Source: Tetrastigma voinierianum (lineage: Eukaryota > Streptophyta > Magnoliopsida > Vitales > Vitaceae). From it: a DNA stretch of 64,000 nucleotides. This document shows positions 1 through 9,177 of the stretch, in pieces (position 1 is the stretch's first letter; each line of letters opens with the position of its first letter). The notes beneath the pieces are model-generated. The model was given only the letters and a program-made list of their open reading frames with translations. It searched no databases and was not told where the DNA came from. Both the position numbers and the translations under genes were made by a program. The DNA lies in NCBI GenBank assembly GCA_016808115.1, contig JAEQBH010004115.1, positions 1 through 64,000 on the forward strand. The letters are read 5' to 3'.

Positions 1-308
1 TGTTTTTTCCTTATTCATTTTTTTTCTTGTTTTACCTTTCCCATTATTTCCTCCACTTGACACTTGGCTTAATGTGATCCATTCACACAAATGCACCACA
101 TGTCATGCCATTGTGTCACCGACGCCAGATATCTCGAAAACGTAAAATTAGACTATCTCAATCAGATGAACTTCAACGGGGTAACTAGATTTAAGTGAGG
201 CAATTCAGCGGTGAAGTCTTTGTCTTAGGATCTAAAAAAGTTCCGGTTTTCAAACAAAATTCTGTTTTACCCAGTTTTTAAAAAATTAAATTTTTCCCGA
301 GTTTTACA
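1..308 (-). mobile_element. 3' LTR fragment of gypsy element 1
   Basis: This is the start of the 3' LTR of a minus-strand gypsy element; the rest lies outside the window. Its right edge reads CCCGAGTTTTACA on the plus strand, so the LTR begins TGTAAAACTCGGG on the element strand. The same edge ends the LTRs at 15013, 40661, 44354 and, slightly altered, 34781 and 60562. A block shared with those LTRs is also present, with words such as TCGAAAAACGT-like and GGTAACTAGATTT. A purine tract lies immediately outside it, which marks this copy as the 3' LTR and not a solo LTR. Confidence 0.85.
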
Positions 309-321
309 TTCTTCCTCCCTT
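309..321 (-). other. Polypurine tract of gypsy element 1
   Basis: On the minus strand this reads AAGGGAGGAAGAA directly before the TGTAAAAC start of the 3' LTR. The polypurine tract primes plus-strand DNA synthesis in LTR retrotransposons. The same arrangement is seen at 44355-44370 and at 27778-27794. Confidence 0.8.
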
Positions 322-559
322 AACAGAATTTCGTCCCCGAAATTCACACATACTATCACACACAAACACAGGCATATGCAGTAATATTCTAATGCCAAAT
401 ATTAGACCACACACCTTTGTCTTCAAACAGGAAAGGATAGGTGGCTCGTGTCATGTCCTGTGTTCCCATATTTGCCTCCCCTCCGGCTCTTCGATTGTTG
501 CCACAACACTTTTACTAACGCCGCAGTCTTGCGTTGAAAAACGATCAGGCTATCAAGAT

Positions 560-860
560 ACGCATTAGTCCCTCCTCAAAGGTCCCATCATTGTTAATAG
601 TAATCTCTCCCAATCCATTACATGAGTTAGATCTGGAGTATACTTCCGGAACATGGAGATGTGGAACACCTCATGGACACCTGATAAACTCGGTGGTAGC
701 GCTAACCGATAAGCAACTATGCCCACCCTCTCGAGTATCTCGAAGGGCCCGATATACCTTGGAGCTAGCTTCCCTCACTTGTCGAATCTGACCACTCCTC
801 TCTTGGGTGTACAGCCCAAAGGGAACACGTGTTCACCCACCTCGAGACTCTAGAATTGGC
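560..860 (-). pseudogene. Integrase C-terminal region, gypsy element 1
   Basis: The minus-strand translation, across frame changes, gives words of the post-catalytic integrase region of plant chromoviruses: a GEHVFPLG-like segment, KRGVVRF-like, then GKLAPRYIGPFEILERVG-like. The same region is seen at 27200-27360 on the plus strand and at 44690-44884 on the minus strand, which supports the call. In an intact element this part lies between the catalytic core and the chromodomain and helps bind target DNA. Here it is split over at least two frames and cannot be expressed as one protein. Confidence 0.7.
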
Positions 861-1131
861 AAGCGAGTCTGGCGTGGCTCTTCTATCTACTACATTTGTA
901 AGAAGGCGGCACATATCAAACCCATCTTCTTGAGGTGTCTCTAATCGGATTCGGGACCGGTGACTCTTCCACATCCCCTCCATTAAATAAGGAGTAAACC
1001 TAACCTCCCTTATAGAACCCTCATAGGGTCTTTATCATACTTGCCTAACTATTATTGTAGAGCAAATTCCACTAAGTAGAGTGCTCCTCCAGCTACCCTT
1101 AAGATCGGGATGCTTGCTCTCATCATGTCCT

Positions 1132-1392
1132 TTAAAACACAGCATGGTCCTCTCCGACTAACCATCGGTTTGTGGATAAAAAAAAATAGTGCTCATCATC
1201 CATTGCGTCTCTATGGCCTTCACCGAGACTCTTCAAAGTGTCTGTAATCCCAGGATCCATGTCCAATCTGATAGAGGCGCTCACTCCATGTAACTGAACA
1301 ATCTCACAAATATACACGTGATTCTCCGATGTGAAGGTCATTTTACGCGCTAGAAAATATGCCGACTTAGTGGCCAGGTCCCGATCACCCAC
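1132..1392 (-). pseudogene. Integrase catalytic-core fragment, gypsy element 1
   Basis: An 86-residue open stretch matches the plant gypsy integrase core: residues 4-17 read like the DRLTKSAHFLP block, residues 29-36 like the IDEIVRLHG block, and residues 39-50 like the SDRDP block that carries the second catalytic aspartate. Here that stretch reads IRLDMDPGITD, so an aspartate-proline pair is kept. The downstream part that would carry the glutamate is degenerate. The integrase would join element DNA to the host chromosome. This fragment is isolated by stops on both sides and is a pseudogene piece. Confidence 0.75.
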
Positions 1393-1939
1393 ACCACATC
1401 CTGTCTCTCACGATTCCGTGGCAGTGAGTCACAGAATGCAGTGTGCTCCCACTTCCACTCTGCTACCTCTAATGGCTGGAGTAGCCCTGCTGGTTTTTGG
1501 TGCTCAGATTTTACTTGCTGACATGTGAGACATCGTTGAACAAAATCCCCAACGTGTCGCTTCTTTCCGCTCTAGTACTACTGGTAACGAAGATCATGGT
1601 ACATCATGGTACTTTTTGGATGCACAAAAAATCGAGTAGTGGAACTCGGAGGATCTTCTCTTAGATTGGTAGCTGGGAACCCCACGACCCATCCCTATAA
1701 TGAAGACTACCATCACATTATTGGATTATTTGACCTTCTACTCACTGGAGTACCTACTTATGCTGAACTACTTGATGGACCTATCTCTATGTCTGCCCAC
1801 GGGACTCGATCGCCCCTTTCATTAAGGATGGAATAGCTACCAAACTCCCTATTGTTGCCTAAACACAGTCACTATACTCTGGTATAAAGCGTCCCATGGT
1901 CTTGAGCATCTATCACTCTCAGGAAACTACACTGCTTGA

Positions 1940-2416
1940 TTACTCCCCGTGACTTAGGCGAGTGCATCGTACTATTTCCTTACTAAGATGGTAATGCAAA
2001 GTGAAGTCATAGTCCTCCAGATACTCCATCCATTTGCGTTGCCTCATGTTGAGGTCCCGCTGTGTGAAAATATACCTTAGACTCTTGTGGTATGAACATA
2101 TCTCAAACTGCTCACCATACAAATAGTGGTGCCAAATCCTTAAGGCAAAGACTATGGCCGCTAACTCCAGATCATGTGTAGGGTAATTTTGTTCATGATT
2201 ATTTAGTTGTCTAGAACCATAAGCTACAACCCTCCCGGACTGCATCAAGACACCTCTCAGTCCGTCCATAGAGGCATCACAGTACACCGTGAACCTTTGT
2301 CCCTGTTCTGGGACTATCATAATAGGAGTTGTAGTAAGCCTCATTTTCAATTCCTGGAATGCCTTCTCACACAGGTCATCCCACTCAAGCAGTCCCCTTA
2401 AGATTGATCTAGTCAT
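1940..2416 (-). pseudogene. RNase H domain, gypsy element 1
   Basis: A 158-residue open stretch contains the classic Ty3/gypsy RNase H: a leading CEKAFQELKMRLTTTPIM segment, the first acidic motif VYCDASMDGLRGVLMQ (residues 44-59), then VVAYGSRQL, NYPTHDLELAAIVFALRIWHHYLYG with the second acidic residue, a YHKSLRYIFTQRDLNMRQRKWMEYLEDYDF block and the degraded tail where other elements have a PGKANVVADALS-like motif. It is the best preserved protein piece of this element. The enzyme removes RNA from the RNA:DNA hybrid during reverse transcription. Homologous pieces lie at 29791-30072 and 46020-46440. Confidence 0.88.
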
Positions 2417-2573
2417 GAGTCTTTGCTAGGCGGGAGAATCCTCAATGAACCTCACAGTAGTGCCCGCCCGGTCCCAGAAATTGTGTACCTCGGCCGACCC
2501 CGGCCTCTGCAACTCATAGCAACCTCAACCTTCTCGGGGTGTGGCACTGAAGCCGACCTGGCGTGTCTAAATT

Positions 2574-2855
2574 TCACCCCTTTCCTATTAAACAGAACTG
2601 GAGCGCTCCATAGTGAAGTGCTCGGTCTAAACCCTTGTCCAACAGCTCCTGTATCTGGACCTTGAGTTCTTGTAACTCAACTGGTGCCATTCTATGAAGA
2701 GTCATAGAAATAGGCGGTGTACTAGGGTGTAACTCAATCTGAAGTCTACATCCACATTGTAGAGGTAATCCCAGTAGCTTACTCGAAAAAACATCCTCAT
2801 ACTCGCAAACCACCCAAGGTAGACTCAAATCCCGTCTCCCCTCTTCTAGGGTCAA
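2574..2855 (-). pseudogene. Reverse transcriptase N-terminus, gypsy element 1
   Basis: The 93-residue stretch begins near the linker between protease and RT and carries VVCEYEDVFSSKLLGLP, then a PISMTLHRMAPVELQELKVQIQELLDKG block, which is the N-terminal signature of gypsy RT. The following catalytic fingers and palm, with the FxDD motif, are absent. The next recognisable coding sequence is RNase H at 2416. The gap indicates a deletion of most of the RT. Confidence 0.85.
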
Positions 2856-2969
2856 GGCTTGCTAGTCGACCCATCCAGCAGTCCTCCATGCAGGTCGGTA
2901 CTTGATGCAGGGTAAAGCATCATGCTCCTCCCCACGAAGAGAATACCTGGATCTTGTCTGTGTGTGATA

Positions 2970-3260
2970 ATCCTCCTACTATCACAATCAATGGCTTGAC
3001 CGGTGTCGAATCAACAAATCCATGCCAGAATGACATCAAAATATGATATGTCCATCACCCGAAGGTTCAGCGTGACGAGTCCCTAAGATCTCTAACTCCT
3101 GATGCGACATATCTTATCAACTTTACTAACCCCAGTTCGTGGGGAGAATTCACCTTCTGTGACTTTTCTAAGGTTTCAACCTCCTAAGCCCAAACTTTTC
3201 TCACATTATGCATCATCAGCACCAAATACAATGCACCCAAGTTTAAACAAAACTCTTATC
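2970..3260 (-). pseudogene. Degraded aspartic protease, gypsy element 1
   Basis: The minus strand keeps words of the gag-adjacent protease: a VETLEKSQKVNSP-like segment matching the VETL(E/Y)EPLHVSSP block of the copy at 31231-31518, followed by an RDLRD-like degenerate stretch. The expected DSGASHSF active site, at about 3240-3220, is not readable; the local translation is LFKLGC. The enzyme would cut the Gag-Pol polyprotein. This copy is inactive. Confidence 0.55.
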
Positions 3261-3399
3261 GAAGTGTGAGGAAGTAAGCGTGCCACGTATATCCATCTTG
3301 ATACATGCTCGGTTTGTGGTACCCTGGCGTAGACATCTTATAGTTCCCCTGGAGTACCACGACTTGATCTTAATATGACCCGACCCATGCCTTATCATG

Positions 3400-3960
3400 T
3401 GGCCCATATGCGAAATAGTAGGTGCTTATGCGCACCACAGGATGACATCAGTTCCCACGGCCCGTCATTAGGTGCGGGAGAACAACTACGTCTGAAGTCC
3501 AGTAACGATTGGGGTTGTGGTGTCCCATCCGGGATCACTGCCTCTATGGAAAATACCGTCTCATGTGCCTAAGCTAATGGCAATGGTAGCATGTCATTTG
3601 CCCCATCTGGCTAGAAGCCTCGACTCGACCTTCGCCCTGATAACAATGGCCTCGGCCACAAAAATCCACTCTGAAGTAGAAGTCTTCTACTTCTTCCTGG
3701 AGCTAGAAGGAGATTGATTCTCCTTTCTCCCTATCAGCATACGTATCCTTTTCGACTAATTGGAAATATTATTTCGCCACCATCGGGTCTCCTCCTTTCT
3801 TAAGGACCGAAGGATCATATGCCTCGAACCTCTGGAGGTTGACCCCCCTTGGTTCCCAATTGTACCAACTTGTGCGATGGTGCGTGACCTCACTTACTTT
3901 GCATAAGGGTAGCGGTTGCAACAACAGTAGCCTCTATGGAGGGATAACAAGTTGTAAAGG
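3400..3960 (-). pseudogene. Degraded gag, gypsy element 1
   Basis: The plus strand at 3775-3900 (the reverse of the coding strand) resembles 31890-32030, where gypsy element 3 has its gag start: both carry the TTGGTTCCCAATTG and ACTTGTGCGATGG-like words. On the minus strand this gives a GTIGNQGG-like segment followed by a basic stretch. No zinc knuckle could be read. Gag would form the capsid-like particle. The sequence beyond about 4033 belongs to another element. Confidence 0.5.
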
Positions 3961-4036
3961 TAGTTTCGGGATGGTGCGCTACGCCCCACCCCCATCCATT
4001 GAGTTTGTGGTATGGGACATCAAAGAGGATTGACCA

Positions 4037-4186
4037 CTACCAATCATATTGGGAAAACCTTTCCTCACCACAAGCCATCTTTTGCTTGATCTTGAAAAAG
4101 GGGAGCTATATTTGCATGGTAACAAAAAGCAAGTGAAGTTCAATTTTGACCATAGCATGCAATTCGTGAAAGCGAAGAAAGTGTGA
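4037..4186 (+). pseudogene. Athila-like aspartic protease, C-terminal shard
   Basis: An open frame of 49 codons ending in TGA reads LPIILGKPFLTTSHLLLDL then EKGELYLHGNKKQVKFNF. This matches the second half of the retropepsin domain of Athila-group gypsy elements, where the ILGRPFLAT block is highly typical. The frame is open but lacks the N-terminal half with the catalytic aspartate. It lies head-on against the minus-strand gypsy element 1, so the boundary at about 4033 is a junction between two unrelated elements. The lineage assignment is from motif reading. Confidence 0.7.
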
Positions 4187-4700
4187 GGCAGATCTCTCCT
4201 CTCCTAGCCTAATGGGTGAAACCATACATATCACATTATGAGGATGGTAATCTTTGGATATAATGCATGATAAGCCCGCATGAAAGCTCGAACTTCTCTA
4301 GGAAAGGTCTAGTTGGACTCTACAAATGGAGTAACTGTGGTTAGTTTCAATCCAGAAGAATTTCTTAATCCATTAATTTTTCTTTGTTAGTTTCAATTTC
4401 ATTTTTTGAATAATCTAGTATGTTTGATTTGTTTGTTTTAGTGCATTTGAATGCAAGTTAAAAAAAATCTAAAAGAGCATAAATTTTAGTGAAATGAAAG
4501 GGGCTCCTAAGAGGATCCACCACCACTAGAGGATGAGCATGCACATGACTAGCAAGGGGACTTTCTTGTTCCCCTAGTTTATTTTGCTCACATTGTGGAC
4601 AATGTTTATTTAAAGTTTTGGGTGTAGTGCATTAATGCACTTTTTGGTTTTATCATTATTTCTCTTTTATTTCATTGGACCTTTGTTATTTTAAAAGCAG
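4187..4700 (+). mobile_element. Probable 3' noncoding tail of the Athila-like relic
   Basis: After the protease shard there is no pol sequence. At 4555-4640 the sequence reads CCCCTAGTTTATTTTGCTCA then GGACAATGTTTATTTAAAGT and a GGGTGTAGTGCA-like stretch. Words of this kind sit just upstream of the 3' LTR in Athila and Tat elements, where a 'gaggacaatg' phrase is common. This suggests that RT, RNase H and integrase were deleted and the protease end joined to the 3' region. No LTR could be delimited beyond it. Confidence 0.45.
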
Positions 4701-5039
4701 TCCTTAAAAAAGTGAAAGAAATTTATGAAATTTGTATAAATTAATTATTTTATTTATTTCTTAAATCGCTTTTTAGATTTTAAAGCGATCAAATAGCACT
4801 TATTTAGCCCAAACTTCTGTACTTAATAATGTATAAAAAAGATAATTAAAAAAAATAAGTAGTGATTTTAAATTAGAAAACAAGTATCTCATTTAAAAAG
4901 ATTTTGCATATGTCAAAGTTAATGAAGAGAAAAGATGGTGGAGGAATTAGGATAATAATGTAGATTGGAATTACTAATAAATTTTAAAACATTATTACCA
5001 AGAAGGCATTTTCAATTTACACTTGTAGTGATCAATAAT
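4701..5039. other. AT-rich spacer
   Basis: The stretch is AT-rich with short A- and T-runs and no readable protein or element motif. I see nothing I can name in it. Confidence 0.5.
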
Positions 5040-6370
5040 AATAAGGGAAAATAGCATAAAACTACGAACTTTGATTTTGATTTTATTATTGTAAATCGAG
5101 TCTCAATCAACCCGAATCGTATGCGAATATGGCCTCTTGTAGACACAACATTTCCCTATGATGCTTTTTCCCTGCCTAAAAGTCGAAACTCAATTTATTT
5201 TCAAAACCATTTTGAAAATGGTTTGGAGTCATTGTTATTTTTATTTTTGGGGAAAAACACAATATAAGAAATAAAAACCCTAATCTCGACTCCCTTTTAG
5301 AAAAGAAAAGTCCTAGGAAGAAATTGAGTCAAAATTCAAAGTCATATTATTGGGAATATATGGTAGTGAGTCGTATACACATCTAAGCCTAAAGTCGAGT
5401 CTCTTAATCGGGTTATGGAAGCTGTGGCATCGATTGATTAACTAATACATACCAAGAATTATCTCTCATAATTACACAAGTGTACATCAAACCATCAACA
5501 AATAACTAAATTAAATAGATAAGTAGAGTCAAAGAGAAAAGAGTACATACCTTGGTGACGAATCGTAAGCGCTATTAATAGAAGACAATGTTAATTGGAA
5601 TAATAACTATGGAAAGATTCATGATCAATTAGGAAATCAAATTATACATAAAGTTTCCAAATTATTTAATATAGGTACATGGAATGTCGGGCCCCTACAG
5701 CCCGTTTATTTGTCACACAAATTAACTCCACAAGACTTCATTTTATTAGAGTTATAGAATTAATAATGGTTGGAAACTTTTTAAAACTATTTTGAAAGTG
5801 AATATTGATTTCGAACGATGAATTTGTAAATTGAGAATTTGAGATTGAATTTCAAAAATTAGGAACTTTGGAAATTTGAAATTTGAGACTTGAATTTTGG
5901 AAAATGGAAATTTGGGTTTTGTAAATTAAATTTTGGAAATTTGAAAATTAGACATTTGAATTTAGGAAATTAAGATTTAAAATTGTAGAAATCGAGAATT
6001 TGAATTTGAGTTTGGGAATTTGGGGATTAAAGGAATTGAGAATTTGAAACTGATTTTAAGAAGATTTAAATTCTGAAAAATGGGTTTGAATTTTTTAGGA
6101 ATTAAGGTTTGAAGTTTGGAAATTAAAATTGAGAATTTTGAAAGAAAAAAAAAAAAAGAAAGATTTTTTGTAAGAAATTGATAATTGAAAAAAAATTAGG
6201 AAAATAAAAATATGAGATTTTATAAGGGAAAGTTAACGAATGAAATTGGGAAAAACAAGATAAATATAAATTTAAAATTTGTAAAGTAATTTTGGAATTT
6301 GAAAATTTATTTTAAAGGTATTGAAATTGATAAAAAAAAAAAATAGTTAAAACAAGGAAGAGCATGTCAC
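5040..6370 (-). repeat. Unclassified AT-rich dispersed repeat, copy 1 (inverted relative to 36420-37600)
   Basis: Read on the minus strand this shares several landmarks in the same order with the plus strand of 36420-37600: an A/T-rich part with many AAATTTC-type words, an AATTCTATAA(C/T)TC segment, an AAATAA(A/C)GGGC...GGGGCCC box, a TATTAAATAATTT word, an ATAGCGCTT(A/T)C(G/A)ATTCG box followed by CACCAAGGTA, and finally an AAAAATAAAA...CCAAAACCATTTTTCAAAA-like box with GAGT(T/C)TCG. Coding sequence is absent. It could be the LTR of another gypsy lineage (Tat-type is my guess) or a non-autonomous element. The ends were not found. Confidence 0.65.
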
Positions 6371-6446
6371 AAATTGGTGGTTGGTAAAGTGGTTAAGGGC
6401 CTTATTAAAAACATGGGGATAACTGTCTTGGAAGCAAATAACTTGA

Positions 6447-6692
6447 ATGGGACAATACCCAATTCAATTTTCAACATCTCTCCTCCATTCTGCGAGAGTA
6501 CTTGCGTTAGGTTTCAACTCTGTTTCAGAACTCTCCATCAACTTTTGGTCTTCCGCTTCGAACTTTGAGGAACTCTACCTAAGTACAAATCAATTTAGTG
6601 GAAGTATTCCTTCATATCTATCAAGTTATTCTCAGCTCACATTGTTAGACTTAAGTTATAACCAATTGCTGGATCAGTCTCTGCAGGTCTAG
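6447..6692 (+). pseudogene. LRR segment of the receptor-kinase pseudogene
   Basis: An 81-residue open stretch holds about three leucine-rich repeats, ending with SQLTLLDLSYNQLLDQS. The 24-residue spacing of the LxxLxLxxNxLxGxIP plant repeat is visible around residues 44-75. It overlaps another frame starting at 6374 that carries the repeat just upstream (LEANNLNGTIPNSIFNIS), so one frame shift separates them near 6480. Confidence 0.85.
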
Positions 6693-7242
6693 GTCATTTG
6701 GAAAACCTACAAATACTCAATATGGAAGCAAATAAACTTGAGAATAAACCAGAAAGTCTAGAACTCAGTTTCCTCATTGATTTGACAAGATGCAGTCTTT
6801 AATGTTGTTTTAAGGGAATCCTTTCTCCGACCTCCCTACTTTGAGATTCTATTGGAAATATTTCAAGCTCCTTGAGAATTTTATTCATAGTCATGCAACA
6901 TAAAGGTCACATTCCATAGGAATTGGTTCCTTGAGAAACTGAAAATGCTATTTACGAGTGACAACGATTTGATTGGGACCATACCATCAACAATTAAGGG
7001 GATGAAAAGCATACAAAGATTGTACTTGGATGGAAACCAACTTGAACAAAGCATTCCCACAAAGATTTGCCTCCTGGCTAACTTGGGGGAAATGGCCTTG
7101 TAGAATAATAATCTGCCTAAATCAATTCCAAGTTGCATTGGAAATCTAAGTCATTTATAAATCGTGTTCCTGAGTTCCAATACACTGTACTCATCAATTT
7201 CATGGGTTTTATGGAGTCTTGAAAATCTAGTGTTCTTAAAAT

Positions 7243-7794
7243 TTGTATCATCAATTAATTGGAGGAAACTCCATGCCAACAGGACCATTGAAAATGATAC
7301 AAAGCATAGAATTATCTTGGAATAGAATCTCAGGAAAAATTCTAGCAATTCTTAGGGGCCTCCAAAGCTTAAGTGTTTCTTACTTGTCTAAGAACTCATT
7401 CTTGGGGCCTATTCCTAAACAGCTTGATGACTTGATAACATTGGATTACTTGGACCTCTCCCACAAAAATATCTTTGGGGAAATACTGAAATCTTTGATG
7501 TCGTTTTCACATCTTCACTACTTGAATTTGTCTTGCGATAACTTTTCTGGGGAAAATACTAGACGAGGGACTTTTTCAAATTTTACATCAGCATCTTTCG
7601 TTGAGAATGAGAAGCACTACGAGGGCAACGATCTTTCGTTCCACTGCAAAACTATACTACGAAAACCTAAAGCTAAATTTCCTCTTGAAATCTATTCTTC
7701 CAAGTCTTGTTTTTACATCAATACTCATTATTTATCCTTTGTCATTATGATGAAAAGTCAAAAGAATAATGTGAAAACACAAAAAATAATATAA
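7243..7794 (+). pseudogene. C-terminal LRRs, juxtamembrane and membrane segment of the receptor-kinase pseudogene
   Basis: This 183-residue stretch is the longest open piece of the pseudogene. Residues 20-105 carry about four leucine-rich repeats: SIELSWNRISGKI, GLQSLSVSYLSKNSFLGPIP, LDYLDLSHKNIFGEI, HLHYLNLSCDNFSGE. A GTFSNFTSASFVEN segment follows, typical of the region just before the membrane span of subfamily XII kinases, then a CxxxxL-containing stretch and a hydrophobic SCFYINTHYLSFVIMM segment near residues 153-168, the likely decayed membrane helix. Upstream repeats at 6850-7240 continue into it through stops. Confidence 0.88.
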
Positions 7795-7799
7795 ATGCA

Positions 7800-8334
7800 A
7801 TACCAACAATGGAGCATAGGTTGATTTCCTTATCCAAGAGCTCAACGTGCTACAAATGATTTCTTTGACTAACATCCTTAGAGTGGGATGCTTTGGTTTA
7901 TCTTCAAGAATACTTTATGAAAGGACACTTGTTGTTGTGAAAGTTTTGAATTTATAGTTAGGGTGCTTTCAAAAGTTTTGATGTAGAATGCAAGGTGTTG
8001 GCAAGGGTTCGACATAGAAATTTGGTTAAAGTCATAAGCTCGTGCTCCAACCCCGAGCTAAGAGCTCTTGTACTATAGTACATGCCCAATGGAATCCTTG
8101 AGAAATGATGGTATGCTTTCAACCACTGCTTGAATCTATTCCAAAGAGTTAGCATCATGTTGGATGTTGCATTAGCCTTAGAGTGTCTTCATCATGGTCA
8201 ATTTGAGCATGGTGCGCTATGATTTGAAGCGACAATGTCTTCTTGGATGGTCGAGATGGTTACTCATGTGGGTGACTTTGGCATTGCAAAGATTTTGGTT
8301 AATAACAAGACGTGACACAAACCACAACCCTAGG
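7800..8334 (+). pseudogene. Kinase N-lobe and catalytic region, degraded
   Basis: Different frames give a VECKVLARVRHRNLVKVISS segment (helix C to strand 4), an ELRALVL..YMPNGILEK hinge region, an NLFQRVSIMLDVALALECLHHG segment (helix E), and VGDFGIAKILV, whose GDFG codons run from 8271 to 8282. The catalytic-loop HCDLKPSN position has decayed to YDLKRQ-like. The glycine-rich loop and catalytic lysine region at about 7830-7930 is interrupted by stops. The order is correct for a Ser/Thr receptor kinase. Confidence 0.85.
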
Positions 8335-8519
8335 TACTCTTGGCTACATTACTGCGAATTAAAGCATTCAGTAATGGAAATTTATCTTCTAATTTTTTTC
8401 CTCAATTATTATCACAAAACATATAGCATGTAAGACCAACTATCATTAAAACTCTCATGATGTTTATGTTAGAAATTGTTGTGCTTTCTTCCTAAAATTT
8501 GATGATTGGTTTTAAAACA
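8335..8519 (+). other. Relic intron in the kinase domain
   Basis: Kinase sequence is readable up to the TLGYI-like segment near 8345 and resumes at 8520 with AGTATGGCTCAAAAGG (YGSKG). The interval is AT-rich, and its right end reads TTTTAAAACAG, a good 3' splice site. An intron between the GYIAPE and YGxxG words is a known feature of this kinase subfamily. The 5' splice site is degraded, so the left edge is approximate. Its presence indicates the copy arose by DNA-level duplication, not retroposition. Confidence 0.7.
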
Positions 8520-8720
8520 GAGTATGGCTCAAAAGGAATTTATAGTTATGGTATAATGTTGCTAGAGATGCTTACGAAAGAAAAACCCGCGATGATATGT
8601 TTGGGGGTGAGCTTAAGGCAACAAGTTAAGGCTTTTAATTCGTCTGAAAATAATGAGAGTCATAGATGGCAATCTATTGAGGACTGGACAGAGAAAAGAT
8701 GCAATTGCAGCACAAGTTGA
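8499..8720 (+). pseudogene. Kinase C-lobe fragment
   Basis: After the splice-acceptor-like CAG, the frame reads EYGSKGIYSYGIMLLEMLTKEKPA and then LGVSLRQQVKAF, the C-lobe of a receptor kinase (helix F, SYGIxLLE). The usual segment between GSKG and IYSYG is a few residues short. The frame ends in stops and frame shifts after about 8720; residual sequence to about 8830 may be the degraded C-terminal tail. Confidence 0.85.
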
Positions 8721-9172
8721 AGTTTTAGCTTTTATGGAACTAGGGTTGGAGTGTAATGGAGAACTCTAGAAGGAAGGATTAGCACAAGATATAATCATAA
8801 AGCTTAACAAGATTAAATGTAAATGCTTTGAAGTACCTTCTCTGGAAAAGTCTCAAAGTCCCTTACAAATTTTTTTGTACTCCTCTATTGAATACTGATC
8901 ATACAAAAGAAAGGATCTGCCCTTTCCTGGGTCTAAACCCATACATATCTATTAATCTATGAAGTGGGCGATTATCAAATGGCCGGTTTGAGGTGGAAAT
9001 TTATGAAGCTGGTTTTTACAATTCACAGTGCAACACTTGCATTCTACGCATTGATTGAGGCATAACACCTGTCGAGGTTGATGCTTGAGCGGTTGTTTAC
9101 CACCGATCGTCAAAATCTCATTTATCTCACTATTCGATATAATTGAGGCGGTTGGGTGCTAGAAGTAATTGA
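8721..9172. other. Spacer between kinase pseudogene and solo LTR
   Basis: Residual kinase C-terminal sequence may extend to about 8830. The rest contains no recognisable gene or repeat. It continues after the LTR insertion at 15019, so it was once contiguous with the 15.0-16.1 kb spacer. Confidence 0.5.
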
Positions 9173-9177
9173 GATGA
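9173..9177. repeat. Target-site duplication (GATGA), left
   Basis: GATGA directly precedes the TGTGACGCC start of the LTR and is repeated directly after its TTTTACA end at 15014-15018. Five bases is the duplication size made by Ty3/gypsy integrases. Confidence 0.85.

Larger units (their letters stand above)
322..4033 (-). mobile_element. Decayed Ty3/gypsy element 1, internal region
   Basis: Reading from right to left on the minus strand, recognisable pieces appear in the normal chromovirus order: gag (about 3960-3400), protease (about 3260-2970), N-terminal reverse transcriptase (2855-2574), RNase H (2416-1940) and integrase (about 1900-560), then the polypurine tract and 3' LTR. Stops and frame changes interrupt every domain. 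The catalytic part of the RT is missing between 2574 and 2416, since only about 160 bases separate the RT N-terminus from the RNase H entry. No 5' LTR follows gag; an unrelated Athila-like shard begins at about 4037. It is a dead, 5'-truncated and internally deleted copy. Confidence 0.8.
6380..8720 (+). pseudogene. LRR receptor-like kinase pseudogene (subfamily XII type)
   Basis: This is a broken copy of a plant plasma-membrane receptor kinase of the EFR/FLS2/XA21-like group, whose intact members sense microbial patterns. At least ten leucine-rich repeats can be read between 6390 and 7560 across changing frames, with words such as LYLSTNQFSGSIP, LTLLDLSYNQL, LYLDGNQLEQSIP, IELSWNRISG and LDYLDLSHKN. 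A hydrophobic stretch follows at about 7700-7760. The kinase part begins at about 7800 and includes RHRNLVK, YMPNG and the GDFGIAK activation motif in another frame. The signal peptide, N-terminal cap and first repeats are missing. Multiple stops and frame shifts exclude a working protein. No promoter was recognised. Confidence 0.9.
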
